The translations under genes and the position numbers were made by a program. From contig NZ_CAJKVK010000013.1 in the NCBI RefSeq assembly GCF_905203285.1, forward strand, positions 1 through 32,737: DNA of 32,737 nucleotides. The letters are read 5' to 3'. The stretch is from an uncultured Succinatimonas sp. Lineage in GTDB: Bacteria; Pseudomonadota; Gammaproteobacteria; Enterobacterales; Succinivibrionaceae. Each line of letters begins with the position of its first letter. The stretch's first letter is position 1. Positions 1 to 8,384 of this stretch are shown piece by piece. The notes under the pieces are model-generated. The model was not told where the DNA came from, did not search any database, and was given only the letters and a program-made list of their open reading frames with translations.

Positions 1-30
1 CGGGTTTTAAGATCTTTTAATAAAAATAAC

Positions 31-876
31 TTATTGATGGGCTTCTTCTTCAGCCTGACGCAATAATTCGTTAAGACCGATCTTGGAGCGGGTTCTTTCA
101 TCAACGTGTTTAACGATGATAGCTGCGTAAAGTGAATATTTGCCGTCTTTTGAAGGCAAGTTGCCTGAAACGACAACAGAGTACGGAGGAACTTTACCGT
201 ACATGATTTCACCGGTGGTACGATCGTAAATCTTGGTTGATTTACCGATAAATACGCCCATGGAAATAACAGAACCTTCTCCGACGATAACGCCTTCGAC
301 GATTTCGGAACGAGCACCGATAAAGCAGTTGTCCTCAATAATGGTAGGACCTGCCTGAACCGGCTCTAAAACACCGCCGATACCGGCACCGCCTGATAAA
401 TGAACGTGTTTACCGACTTGTGCACAAGATCCGACGGTTGCCCATGTGTCAACCATAGTACCTGATCCGACACGAGCACCGATATTAACGAAGGACGGCA
501 TCAAAACGGCATTGGGCTCAATGTAGCTGCCGCGACGAACAACGGCACCCGGAACTACGCGTAAGCCTTCTTTGGCAAATCTGTCTGCAGTGTAGCCGTC
601 AAATTTTAAGGGGACTTTGTCATAAAAAGCGCCGCCCGGAGCCTCGGTTACGAAATTGTCCTGAATTCTAAAAGAAAGCAGAACTGCTTTTTTGATCCAC
701 TGGTTGGTAACCCACTCACCATCGATTTTTTCGGCAACGCGCAAAGATCCGTCATCAAGGCCGGCGATTACGTCGTTAATTGCGGCACGGACATTTGCGT
801 CAACAGAGGATGCGCTGATAGCGGCACGATTATCAAACGCGTTTTCGATGATTTCTATAAGTTTGGTGTCAGACAT
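31..876 (-). CDS. dapD: Tetrahydrodipicolinate N-succinyltransferase
   Basis: This enzyme transfers succinyl from succinyl-CoA to tetrahydrodipicolinate in the succinylase branch of lysine and meso-diaminopimelate synthesis (cytoplasm). The 281 residues match the E. coli DapD pattern from end to end. An N-terminal helical part carries RVAEKIDGEWV and LLSFRI. It is followed by a left-handed parallel beta-helix of hexapeptide repeats containing MVDTWATVGSCAQVGK and IIEDNCFIGARSE. The C-terminus has VVSGNLPSKDGKYSLY. The family is usually about 274 residues, so this is full length. The start ATG has a strong AGGAG Shine-Dalgarno that begins at the stop codon of upstream glnD, with 9 nt between the genes, so translation is probably coupled. 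It is the last gene of the map-glnD-dapD operon. Only 30 nt follow before the window edge, so its terminator is not visible. Confidence 0.97.
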   Translation of the reverse strand: MSDTKLIEIIENAFDNRAAISASSVDANVRAAINDVIAGLDDGSLRVAEKIDGEWVTNQWIKKAVLLSFRIQDNFVTEAPGGAFYDKVPLKFDGYTADRFAKEGLRVVPGAVVRRGSYIEPNAVLMPSFVNIGARVGSGTMVDTWATVGSCAQVGKHVHLSGGAGIGGVLEPVQAGPTIIEDNCFIGARSEIVEGVIVGEGSVISMGVFIGKSTKIYDRTTGEIMYGKVPPYSVVVSGNLPSKDGKYSLYAAIIVKHVDERTRSKIGLNELLRQAEEEAHQ

Positions 877-885
877 TTTGTCTCC

Positions 886-3543
886 TTAATTTTTTGAATC
901 GGATTTCTGGTCAAGCACTTTATGCAGCTCTTCGGTTAATTCATCTTTCAAGCTCTGACTTAAGGCGGTGCCTTCTTTATTGGTAAGCGTGAAAAAGTCG
1001 TCAGCGCGTTCTCCCGTAGTGGTGATGCGTGCTGCCAGAATATTACATCCGCAAGCTTCTAAAGTAATGCCGATCTTAGCTAATAGTCCGGATCTGTCAA
1101 GCGTGGAAACTTCAAGATTGGAATGGTTTGCTCCCGAGTCTTTTAAAAAAGATATGACTGTCGGGATCTTAAATAATGAATTGGTTTCTTCTAAACCTTT
1201 AGGGAGAGCGGGTTTGCGTTCAAATCCTAGTATGATGGCTTTTCTTAAAGTGTGTAATCGATCGTTATCAATTAAAGCACCATTTTTGGTCTGAAATTTT
1301 ATAGAACACAAACAATGATCTTTTTTGGTGCGAACAATCTGCGCACTTTGGATATTTATTTTCTTTAATGCCATTACGGAAGCGACAGCGGCAAAGTCAA
1401 AAGGCGCTTTCTTTTGATAGATAAACATTTCCGTTCCGACATTTTCATGCTGAGCAAAAAGCACTAAAGGCGTACCCGTATACGGATATTTGATTATATT
1501 GCGAGCATGCCATGCAAGCTCCAACGGCGAGAAACGAATGAAGTAGCCTTGATAGAAATCATTCCACAGTTCTTTAACATCTTTTTCTTTTATATCTGAA
1601 GCATACTGCAGCGCAATTTGCTTGTTCTCATTAACGTGCAGTGCTATATCCTGAGGATGTTCAAGTCCGTGACGCAATGCCTGGCGGGTGGAAAAGTAAA
1701 GTTGTCTGAAAATGGATTCTTTCCATGAATTCCATTCATGATCGTTAGTTGCAGCTATGTCTGCAACGGACAAACAGTAAAGTAAGTTTAAATGTTCTTC
1801 GTCCTGAACCAATTTGGCAAAGTCATTAACCACTTCAGGATCGGTGATATCGCGGCGCATTGCTATAGCAGACATGGTCAGATGGTTTTGTACCAGCCAG
1901 GATACGGTTCGATTCTGATATTGCGTGTAATCATGGAGTTGGCAGAAATAAATAGCTTCATGCGCACCGATGTCAGCGTGATGACCTCCGCGGCCTTTAC
2001 CTATATCATGAAGTAATGCCGCTACGTTTAACAGTTCAGGCTCGTTTATTTGATGATAGACGTTGCGGAACAAACTGTATTTGCTTTCTTTATTTTGATT
2101 GAGTTCTTGAATGTTTTTTATTACGTGAATCGTGTGTTCATCAACCGTGTAGGTGTGGAACATGTCAAATTGGGAAAGTCCTTCAATTTTTTCCCATTGC
2201 GGCATGTAAGCTGATAAGACGCGATGTTCATGCATAAGAGTAATGGCAGATGCAAGATTAGGACTGTTTTGCAGCAGGCGCTTAAAAGTTTCACGGCACT
2301 TGGGGATCTCAATTAAATAATGATGCAGTGAGCGACGCGCTTCTCGAAGCAGTCTTAAGCAATTTACATGCAGTCCTAAAATATCCGGGGTTTCGGCCAT
2401 AACGGCAAAGATTTCAAGCATTTTATCCGGATTGGTGCTGAACATGTCGGGGTCGATGATATCAATAAGCGGTCCGCGTTTTATAAAATAGCTATTGATA
2501 AAAACGGGAGAATCGGCTCCCAAATGGCCTGTTATGCGCAAAGTCTCAAGCTGCAGTGCCATAGAATTTAATTCGCGCACGCGTCTTATGGATCGGAAAA
2601 AAGTCCGCATCATTTTTTCGACGGCAATTGTACCGTCACCCGTGAACCCTAAAAGCTTGGCGACGGTTTTTTGTATGTCTAAAGTAAGTCGATCATCTTC
2701 TTTGGTTAAAGACAGATGTAAAGCACAGCGGGTTTCCCATAAAAAGTCACGGCAGGAAATGAGCTCGTCAAATTCGCTTTTGGTTAATAACCCTAAAGAC
2801 AGCATGTCATTGATGGTTTTTGCATGGAAGTGGAAATTTGCTATCCACTGCATGATTTGAATATCGCGCAGTCCTCCCGGATTATTTTTTATGTCAGGCT
2901 CTAATAAATATGCCGAATCTTTGTAGGAGTGGTGACGATCAAGCTGTTCGTGAAGCTTGGCGTTTAAAAAGCGCAGCGGATCCCAATACAGATCGCTTGC
3001 AAGTTTTTGCAGCAGTTTGCCGTATACGTAGTACGAACCTGAAATCAGTCTGGTTTCAAGCAGATTGGTTTTGATAGTCAGATCCTGACGGCTTTCTAAA
3101 ACACATTCGGTAATAGTACGTACGGATGATCCGATATCAAGTTTTAAATCCCATAGAAAGGAAATCAAAGATTCAATTGATTCGGTACTCTCGTCAGGCA
3201 GTTTGTCATAATCGCCGACAATTAAGATATCGATATCGGATAGGGGAAATAATTCTCCGCGTCCGTATCCTCCGACCGCAACAAGCGCTAAGTTGTCAAA
3301 GGACGTTAAATTAAAATGGTGATAGAGTCCTGACAGAAGTTTGTCGATTACATAAGTACGACAGGATAAAAGTTCGGCTACCGCATAACCGTCTTTAAAG
3401 CGGTCTTCAAGATAACTGCGCAGCTTGCCAAGATATTCTCGGCCGGCTTTGACGCTGTATTCGCATAGTTCTTCCGTAAAAGGACATGTTTGTTTTAACT
3501 TGTCGGGTCTTACTTTACGGGGGACGGTTATCGGTTCAAACAT
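886..3543 (-). CDS. glnD: Bifunctional uridylyltransferase/uridylyl-removing enzyme of PII
   Basis: GlnD senses glutamine and uridylylates or deuridylylates PII proteins, controlling glutamine synthetase and the Ntr response. The 885 residues equal the usual family length (about 890). Domains in order are a nucleotidyltransferase domain with GGYGRGELFPLSDIDILIV (residues 91-109, catalytic D103 and D105), then the helical GlnD linker (PGGLRDIQ near 223), then an HD phosphohydrolase domain (ALLHDIGKG, H512-D513, followed by H521-H522). Two C-terminal ACT domains follow, the second starting near NLEVSTLDRSGLLAKIG. It starts 5 nt after the map stop. The upstream bases are A-rich (TTTAAAAAAA) with no recognisable Shine-Dalgarno, so initiation probably depends on coupling to map. 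Order map-glnD-dapD is the same as in E. coli. All catalytic motifs are intact. Confidence 0.97.
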   Translation of the reverse strand: MFEPITVPRKVRPDKLKQTCPFTEELCEYSVKAGREYLGKLRSYLEDRFKDGYAVAELLSCRTYVIDKLLSGLYHHFNLTSFDNLALVAVGGYGRGELFPLSDIDILIVGDYDKLPDESTESIESLISFLWDLKLDIGSSVRTITECVLESRQDLTIKTNLLETRLISGSYYVYGKLLQKLASDLYWDPLRFLNAKLHEQLDRHHSYKDSAYLLEPDIKNNPGGLRDIQIMQWIANFHFHAKTINDMLSLGLLTKSEFDELISCRDFLWETRCALHLSLTKEDDRLTLDIQKTVAKLLGFTGDGTIAVEKMMRTFFRSIRRVRELNSMALQLETLRITGHLGADSPVFINSYFIKRGPLIDIIDPDMFSTNPDKMLEIFAVMAETPDILGLHVNCLRLLREARRSLHHYLIEIPKCRETFKRLLQNSPNLASAITLMHEHRVLSAYMPQWEKIEGLSQFDMFHTYTVDEHTIHVIKNIQELNQNKESKYSLFRNVYHQINEPELLNVAALLHDIGKGRGGHHADIGAHEAIYFCQLHDYTQYQNRTVSWLVQNHLTMSAIAMRRDITDPEVVNDFAKLVQDEEHLNLLYCLSVADIAATNDHEWNSWKESIFRQLYFSTRQALRHGLEHPQDIALHVNENKQIALQYASDIKEKDVKELWNDFYQGYFIRFSPLELAWHARNIIKYPYTGTPLVLFAQHENVGTEMFIYQKKAPFDFAAVASVMALKKINIQSAQIVRTKKDHCLCSIKFQTKNGALIDNDRLHTLRKAIILGFERKPALPKGLEETNSLFKIPTVISFLKDSGANHSNLEVSTLDRSGLLAKIGITLEACGCNILAARITTTGERADDFFTLTNKEGTALSQSLKDELTEELHKVLDQKSDSKN

Positions 3544-3548
3544 TTTTT

Positions 3549-4340
3549 TTAAACGTTTTTCACATAGCGCTCAAAGTTTTCATTGCTGCGCAAAGTCAGG
3601 ATTTCACAGCCGTAATCGGTTACCAAAATGGTGTGCTCGTATTGAGCGGACGGCTGATGATCAGCGGTAGTAACCGTCCATCCGTCTTTACGGTTTACTT
3701 TGCATTTCCATGTGCCGGCATTAATCATCGGTTCAATGGTAAAAGTCATACCCGGCTCTAATAAAACGTCTAAATCGTTAGGATAATGCAGTACCTGCGG
3801 ATCTTCATGGAATTTATTTCCGATACCGTGACCGCAGTAGTCGCGAACGATAGAAAATCCGTAACGGCGGGCCACTTTCCCGATGGCGGTTCCGATATCG
3901 GCTAAATTGCTGCCGGGGCGTACGGTTTTTATGCCTGCGTACATTGATTCTTGGGCGCATTCGCATAATTTGTGATTACGTACGGAGGTTTCGCCGCCTA
4001 CGATAAACATCATGGAAGTATCTCCGTAATATTTATCTTTGATTACGGTAACATCGATATTGACGATATCTCCTTTGTGCAAATGCTTTTTACCGGGAAT
4101 GCCGTGGCAAACTACTTCATTAACGCTGATGCAGGTGCATTTTGGATAACCGTTATAGCCAAGGCATGCTGAAATTGCGTGCTGAGTTTTTTCGATATAT
4201 TCAAGACAGCGGTCATCAAGTTCTTCTGTGGTAACGCCCGGAACTACGTACGGAGTAATCATTTCAAGAACGTCGGCGGCAAGTTTGCCGGCGACGCGCA
4301 TTTTTTCAATTTCGCCTGCTGATTTTAAGGAAATATCCAT
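3549..4340 (-). CDS. map: Type I methionine aminopeptidase
   Basis: This dinuclear metalloprotease removes the initiator methionine from nascent proteins in the cytoplasm. The 263 residues match E. coli Map (264). The five metal ligands are all present: D96 and D107 (NIDVTVIKDKYYGDTS), H171 (YCGHGIG), E203 (TIEPMI) and E235 (YEHTIL). CHGIPG at residues 78-83 carries the conserved substrate-binding histidine (H79). The ATG is preceded by AAAAAAGGACA, a usable Shine-Dalgarno. It is the promoter-proximal gene of map-glnD-dapD, and a consensus-like promoter lies 30-60 nt upstream. In E. coli map is divergent from rpsB across a short spacer. Here it still points away from rpsB but about 10 kb of other genes separates them. 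Confidence 0.97.
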   Translation of the reverse strand: MDISLKSAGEIEKMRVAGKLAADVLEMITPYVVPGVTTEELDDRCLEYIEKTQHAISACLGYNGYPKCTCISVNEVVCHGIPGKKHLHKGDIVNIDVTVIKDKYYGDTSMMFIVGGETSVRNHKLCECAQESMYAGIKTVRPGSNLADIGTAIGKVARRYGFSIVRDYCGHGIGNKFHEDPQVLHYPNDLDVLLEPGMTFTIEPMINAGTWKCKVNRKDGWTVTTADHQPSAQYEHTILVTDYGCEILTLRSNENFERYVKNV

Positions 4341-4371
4341 TTTTATAATGTCCTTTTTTAGTTTTAGGAAA

Positions 4372-4401
4372 ATTATATGAAAAAAGCGAGGATTGTGACA
4401 C
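4372..4401 (-). promoter_or_regulatory. Sigma70-type promoter of map-glnD-dapD
   Basis: On the minus strand GTGTCA (4396-4401, 4 of 6 matches to TTGACA) is followed after 18 nt by a perfect TATAAT (4372-4377). Transcription would begin near 4365, leaving a leader of about 25 nt before the map ATG at 4340. It lies wholly in the 77-nt gap after the exporter operon, so map-glnD-dapD can be transcribed independently of it. I see no strong hairpin with a U-tract in this gap, so read-through from the exporter operon also seems possible. Confidence 0.55.
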
Positions 4402-4417
4402 GTTGCGTTAAAGATTA

Positions 4418-5500
4418 TCAGTCAATTTTATGACGGAAAAGATACATGGCAAGCGGCACGGATACTGCTCCGATTAAAACAAGGGGAATAAGTAGATACG
4501 CTATTTCGTAAAAACTCTGACCTTCAAGATATATCCTTTGCAGTGCAGTCATACCGTAATAAAGCGGATTTAGTTTACTTATAAACTGAAACCATTGCGG
4601 CATTGCCGAAATTGGCGTAAGCATGCCTGAAAGAATGATTGCCGGAAGAATTAAGGTAAAAACGAACACTAATGATTGCTGTGGACTTTTTGCCAAAGCC
4701 GAAACGGCAAGACCGAGACTTACAATGCTGATGCTAAATAAAGATAAAACAAAAACGATATTTAAAAGGCTTCCTGCAAACGGAATTGCAAAATAATAAC
4801 GGCAGATGGCAAAAAGCATAAGTCCTTGAGCTATAGCCACCAAAGCAGGAGGAACCGCCTTCCCGATTAAAATTTCCGCAGGATTTGCCGGAGTCATTAA
4901 AAGCATGTCAAAAGTACCGTCCTCGCGTTCTCGCGAGACGCTAAGACTTGACAGCAGCATGACTTGAATAAAGGTTAAAGCAAGGATCATTCCCGTCATG
5001 ATGCTAAAACGCGAAATATTGTTTTCATTAAATCTAAGGCGAGTATTGATGTTAAGTTTTAAAGCGGCATAGTTTTTACTGTTGAAAGTATCAATGATTG
5101 AATTTAAATAGCCTATCGCGATATTAGCTGAAGTCGTATTACGCGCGTCTGCGATGACGAATACTTTAGGATCTTTTTCAAAATCGCTTTTTATGTAGAT
5201 TCCGATTAAGGCATTGCCGTTGCTTACGGCATCGGTAAGACAACGTGAGTCATAGCAATAATCCGTAAGATTGAATAAAGAAGAATTTATGTCATGAAAA
5301 AGTTCTGAGCTTTTAGAGCTTTGCGCTTCATCGTAAAAAGCAAAGGGTATGGTTTCAGGATTAAATGATGCGCCGTAACCGAAAATAAAGGATTGAATGA
5401 GAATAGGCAGAATTAAAATTTTGCGGGTGCCTTTATCCATCCACATTGCGACGAATTCTTTTTTTATTAAAGAGAAAATGCGCAAAAGCGATTTAAACAT
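4418..5500 (-). CDS. ybhR: ABC-2 type exporter permease (YbhR-like)
   Basis: This inner-membrane permease of an ABC-2 exporter has 360 residues; E. coli YbhR is about 368. Hydrophobic segments fall near residues 26-44, 168-188, 215-236, 245-270, 275-293 and 333-354, with a large periplasmic domain between the first and second. The family hallmarks are visible: SREREDGTFDMLLMTPANPAEILIGK region (190-214) and the LSGMLTPISAMPQW region (290-303), then NPLYYG (311-316). Translation starts at an ATG with an AAAGGAGG Shine-Dalgarno that lies inside the 3' end of the preceding permease, overlapping it by 8 nt, so the two subunits are coupled. It is the last gene of the operon. The symbol rests on gene order plus architecture; the substrate cannot be read from the sequence. 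Confidence 0.85.
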   Translation of the reverse strand: MFKSLLRIFSLIKKEFVAMWMDKGTRKILILPILIQSFIFGYGASFNPETIPFAFYDEAQSSKSSELFHDINSSLFNLTDYCYDSRCLTDAVSNGNALIGIYIKSDFEKDPKVFVIADARNTTSANIAIGYLNSIIDTFNSKNYAALKLNINTRLRFNENNISRFSIMTGMILALTFIQVMLLSSLSVSREREDGTFDMLLMTPANPAEILIGKAVPPALVAIAQGLMLFAICRYYFAIPFAGSLLNIVFVLSLFSISIVSLGLAVSALAKSPQQSLVFVFTLILPAIILSGMLTPISAMPQWFQFISKLNPLYYGMTALQRIYLEGQSFYEIAYLLIPLVLIGAVSVPLAMYLFRHKID

Positions 5501-6614
5501 GCCGTCCTCCTTTAATACCGCCGCGTTTTAGCAGAAAAACGGTAAGTGCGGAGAAAAAAACGACGTAGAAAATGATGATTGCCAAATTTATTAATAAAGT
5601 GTCGGTATTGCCTCCTGATAAAAAACAGATCCTAAAGGACTCGACCGCGTATGTCGGAGGAATCAGATAGCCGATAAAAGCGATAAAATCAGGAACGCTT
5701 CTTAAATCAAATAAAGATCCTGAAAGTAAAATTGCCGGCAGAAAACTTAATAAGATCGCATATTCGGTAGCAAGAAACTGATCTTTCATTAAAGCTGAGA
5801 TGAAAAGTCCCAGCGATGTACTTGACAGGGTGTAAGCACTTACGGTCAGGATTAAAAAAATTACTGATCCGCGTATCGGAATGGCAAATAAAATTTCAAT
5901 TAAGATAAGCGTTAAAAACGATCCCCATAATGACATGACAAAATAAGGAATCGTTTTTGACAGCATGATTTCAAAGGCGGTGACGTTTGATGCAATAAGA
6001 GATTCAAAGGTTCCTCGATTTATTTCGCGCGCGATGACAAGACTGCACATGAAGGCTCCGACGAGAGTAATTATTCCGACGGTTTGCCCAGGTAAAATAT
6101 AACGGTTTGAAATATTGGCTTCGTTAAACCAGTTCCGTGATATAAGTTCGACTGATTTTATTGGTGATTTTGTGTTGTCGGAAGATAACGCTTGGCTTAT
6201 TGCCTGCTGCAGATAGCTTTGTGCGGTGATGCCGAAAATTCCTGAAGTTCCGTCAATTGTAATTAAGATCTCAGTGTCACTTAAGTCTTTTTTACTTTTA
6301 AGATTTGATTTAATATCAACGATAGCATCGATTTTGTGCCGATTGAGAAGCTCTTCTCCTTCCTGATGGGTAAATACGTTTTGAATTTTAAGATAGTCTG
6401 AACCTTGAAGTCTTGATTGTAATAAAGTGGCAAGGGAAGCGTTATTTTCACAGACTAATGCTGCCTTTACCGGTTTTATATCCATGCTCATACCGTAGCC
6501 GTAAATCAATATAAGTAAAAAAGGCACGACAAAAGCGATGATAAGAATTGATTTATCTTTGTTTATCTGTTCTATTTCTTTTTTTATTAAATACTTAAGT
6601 CTAAGAAGATTCAT
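5493..6614 (-). CDS. ybhS: ABC-2 type exporter permease (YbhS-like)
   Basis: This is the second membrane subunit of the exporter, 373 residues (E. coli YbhS is about 377). Predicted membrane segments lie near 22-43, 178-196, 222-244, 250-274, 283-303 and 340-362, and residues 45-175 form the periplasmic domain. The ABC-2 signature region reads AREINRGTFESLIASNVTAFEI (195-216, the equivalent of E-G-T-x-E-x-L), and LLSGSLFDLRSVPDF is near 296-310. The ATG has a full AAGGAGG Shine-Dalgarno and overlaps the end of the ATPase gene by 14 nt. It presumably heterodimerises with the downstream permease, since both are similar in topology but clearly different in sequence. Confidence 0.85.
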   Translation of the reverse strand: MNLLRLKYLIKKEIEQINKDKSILIIAFVVPFLLILIYGYGMSMDIKPVKAALVCENNASLATLLQSRLQGSDYLKIQNVFTHQEGEELLNRHKIDAIVDIKSNLKSKKDLSDTEILITIDGTSGIFGITAQSYLQQAISQALSSDNTKSPIKSVELISRNWFNEANISNRYILPGQTVGIITLVGAFMCSLVIAREINRGTFESLIASNVTAFEIMLSKTIPYFVMSLWGSFLTLILIEILFAIPIRGSVIFLILTVSAYTLSSTSLGLFISALMKDQFLATEYAILLSFLPAILLSGSLFDLRSVPDFIAFIGYLIPPTYAVESFRICFLSGGNTDTLLINLAIIIFYVVFFSALTVFLLKRGGIKGGRHV

Positions 6615-8373
6615 AAGTAGCCTCCTTAGTCTTTAATCGGTATTCTTCAACTTTGCTTATAAAAGTTTCTTCCACGCTTACGCGTTTTCCTTGTGTTACA
6701 CAGATTTTATCGGGAGCGCCGAGACAAAGAATTCGTCCTTTATCTTGAATTAAAAAGCGATCGCAGTATTCAGCTTCTTCCATAAAGTGAGTGGTTACGA
6801 TAACGCTGGTGCCTTTGGCGCTAAGCTCGATGATTCGTTTCCAGAAAATACGTCTTGCCGAAGGATCGGCACCTGATGTGGCTTCATCTAAAAATAAAAT
6901 CTTAGGATCATGTAAAAGCGCACAGGCCATTGAGAGCTGACGCTGGATCCCAAACGGCAAATCTTCTCCTAAAACGGCGCAAAAAGGACGCAGCATAAAA
7001 TCATCAATAAGGTAATTGACGCGGTTTTCTTTTTCTTTGCCGTAAAGACCGTAGCTTCCTGCAAAGTAATCAAGATTTTGCTTTAAGGTAAGTTTTTTAT
7101 ATAAAGAAAATTTTTGCGACACATATCCTATTTGCTCACGGACTGCGGCTTTTGCTTTTCTTAAATTAAATCCGTTTATAAGGATATTGCCGGATGTGGG
7201 ATTTAAAAGTCCGCAAATCATTCTGAAGGTGGTTGTTTTCCCGGCGCCGTTCGGTCCTAAAAGACCGAATATCTCACCCCTTTTAACGGAAAATGACGAG
7301 TGGTGAACAGCGGTAAAATTACCGAAAGATTTTTTTATGTCGTTTACGGAAATTATGTCGATATCTTCAGGTTGGGTGTAAGAGATACTGTTTTTTGAGC
7401 GTAAATTGGCTTCATCCTCTGTTTTTATGATTAAATCTTCCTTTTTTTCTTCATTAAGCGCGATGTAAACGTCTTCAAGAAAAGGTTTTCGTTCTGTAAG
7501 TTTGAAATCACTTGCCGGAAAAAATTTTTTAAGTTTATTTTTTAATTCCCGGATGTCGCAGTTTTTTTTAGTTAAAAGATCGATGCGGTTAAGTCTTGGA
7601 AAGATGTCGCTTAAAAATTTAAACTTGAGTTCTTTGTTGATAATAAGAAAATGCAGTAAATCTTTGTAGTTTAAGTCGCAGAAAAACGAGAAGCAGCGTC
7701 CGGTTACATCCTTTAGTAAATTTGACGGGCGATCACAGCTTATTATTTTGCCTTCTTTTAAAAATATGCAGATTTCAGATTGTTCGGCTTCTTCTAAATA
7801 AGAAGTTGAGAAGATGCAGAAAGCTTTTTGATTTTTTATGTAATCAAAAATAATTTTCCAGATCTCACGGCGAGATAAAGGATCGACTCCTACAGTGGGA
7901 GCGTCGAGGATAATAATTTTAGGATCGGTAGCTAAAGTACAGCATAAAGCAAGTTTTTGCTTCATACCTCCTGACAGTGTATTAACCGCGTAATCTTTAA
8001 ATTTAAAAAGTCCAACTTTAGTTAAAAGTTTATTAAGTTTTTCTTCGCATTTTTCAGGATCGACGTTTTTTATGGCGCAGAAAAAACGTAAATTATGAAT
8101 TACCGAAAGCTCTTCATAAAGACCGAGCTTTTCAGACATATAGCCAAGAGAAGATGCGTTTTCAACATTGTTTATTAAAAGGCTGCATTCTCCTTTTGTC
8201 GGTTGTAGTATTCTGGTTAAAAGCTTTAAAAAAGTGCTTTTGCCTGATCCGTCAGGACCGGTGATACTGATTAGGTTTCCTTCAAGCTTAAGATTCATTC
8301 CTGAGAATACGGCTTTGTCCTTACCTTCTTTTTGGTAGGAAAAATAGAGGTCGTGAAGCTTGATTTGCGCCAT
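6601..8373 (-). CDS. ybhF: Double-NBD ABC exporter ATPase (YbhF-like)
   Basis: This cytoplasmic ATPase has two fused nucleotide-binding domains in 590 residues (E. coli YbhF 578). NBD1 has Walker A GPDGSGKST (39-47), signature LSGGM (133-137) and Walker B IIILDAP (153-159). Its catalytic glutamate is alanine (A158) and the switch histidine position is serine (S191 in STSYLEEAE). NBD2 has Walker A GPNGAGKTT (373-381), a degenerate signature LPFGI (472-476), an intact Walker B ILFLDEAT (E497) and switch H529 in TTHFMEEAE. A linker (about 225-340) rich in Lys/Glu joins them. So the NBD1-Walker/NBD2-signature site looks degenerate and the other looks competent. It starts 11 nt after the adaptor gene with only a weak GAGTG Shine-Dalgarno. 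E. coli RbbA, a related protein, is fused to a permease; this one is not, which favours YbhF. Confidence 0.9.
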   Translation of the reverse strand: MAQIKLHDLYFSYQKEGKDKAVFSGMNLKLEGNLISITGPDGSGKSTFLKLLTRILQPTKGECSLLINNVENASSLGYMSEKLGLYEELSVIHNLRFFCAIKNVDPEKCEEKLNKLLTKVGLFKFKDYAVNTLSGGMKQKLALCCTLATDPKIIILDAPTVGVDPLSRREIWKIIFDYIKNQKAFCIFSTSYLEEAEQSEICIFLKEGKIISCDRPSNLLKDVTGRCFSFFCDLNYKDLLHFLIINKELKFKFLSDIFPRLNRIDLLTKKNCDIRELKNKLKKFFPASDFKLTERKPFLEDVYIALNEEKKEDLIIKTEDEANLRSKNSISYTQPEDIDIISVNDIKKSFGNFTAVHHSSFSVKRGEIFGLLGPNGAGKTTTFRMICGLLNPTSGNILINGFNLRKAKAAVREQIGYVSQKFSLYKKLTLKQNLDYFAGSYGLYGKEKENRVNYLIDDFMLRPFCAVLGEDLPFGIQRQLSMACALLHDPKILFLDEATSGADPSARRIFWKRIIELSAKGTSVIVTTHFMEEAEYCDRFLIQDKGRILCLGAPDKICVTQGKRVSVEETFISKVEEYRLKTKEATYESS

Positions 8374-8384
8374 AGCAGTTCACT

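Noticed and set aside
2495..2860. 121-codon plus-strand open frame opposite glnD
   Set aside because: It lies fully inside glnD, which has intact domains; composition and lack of a ribosome site mark it as a shadow frame.
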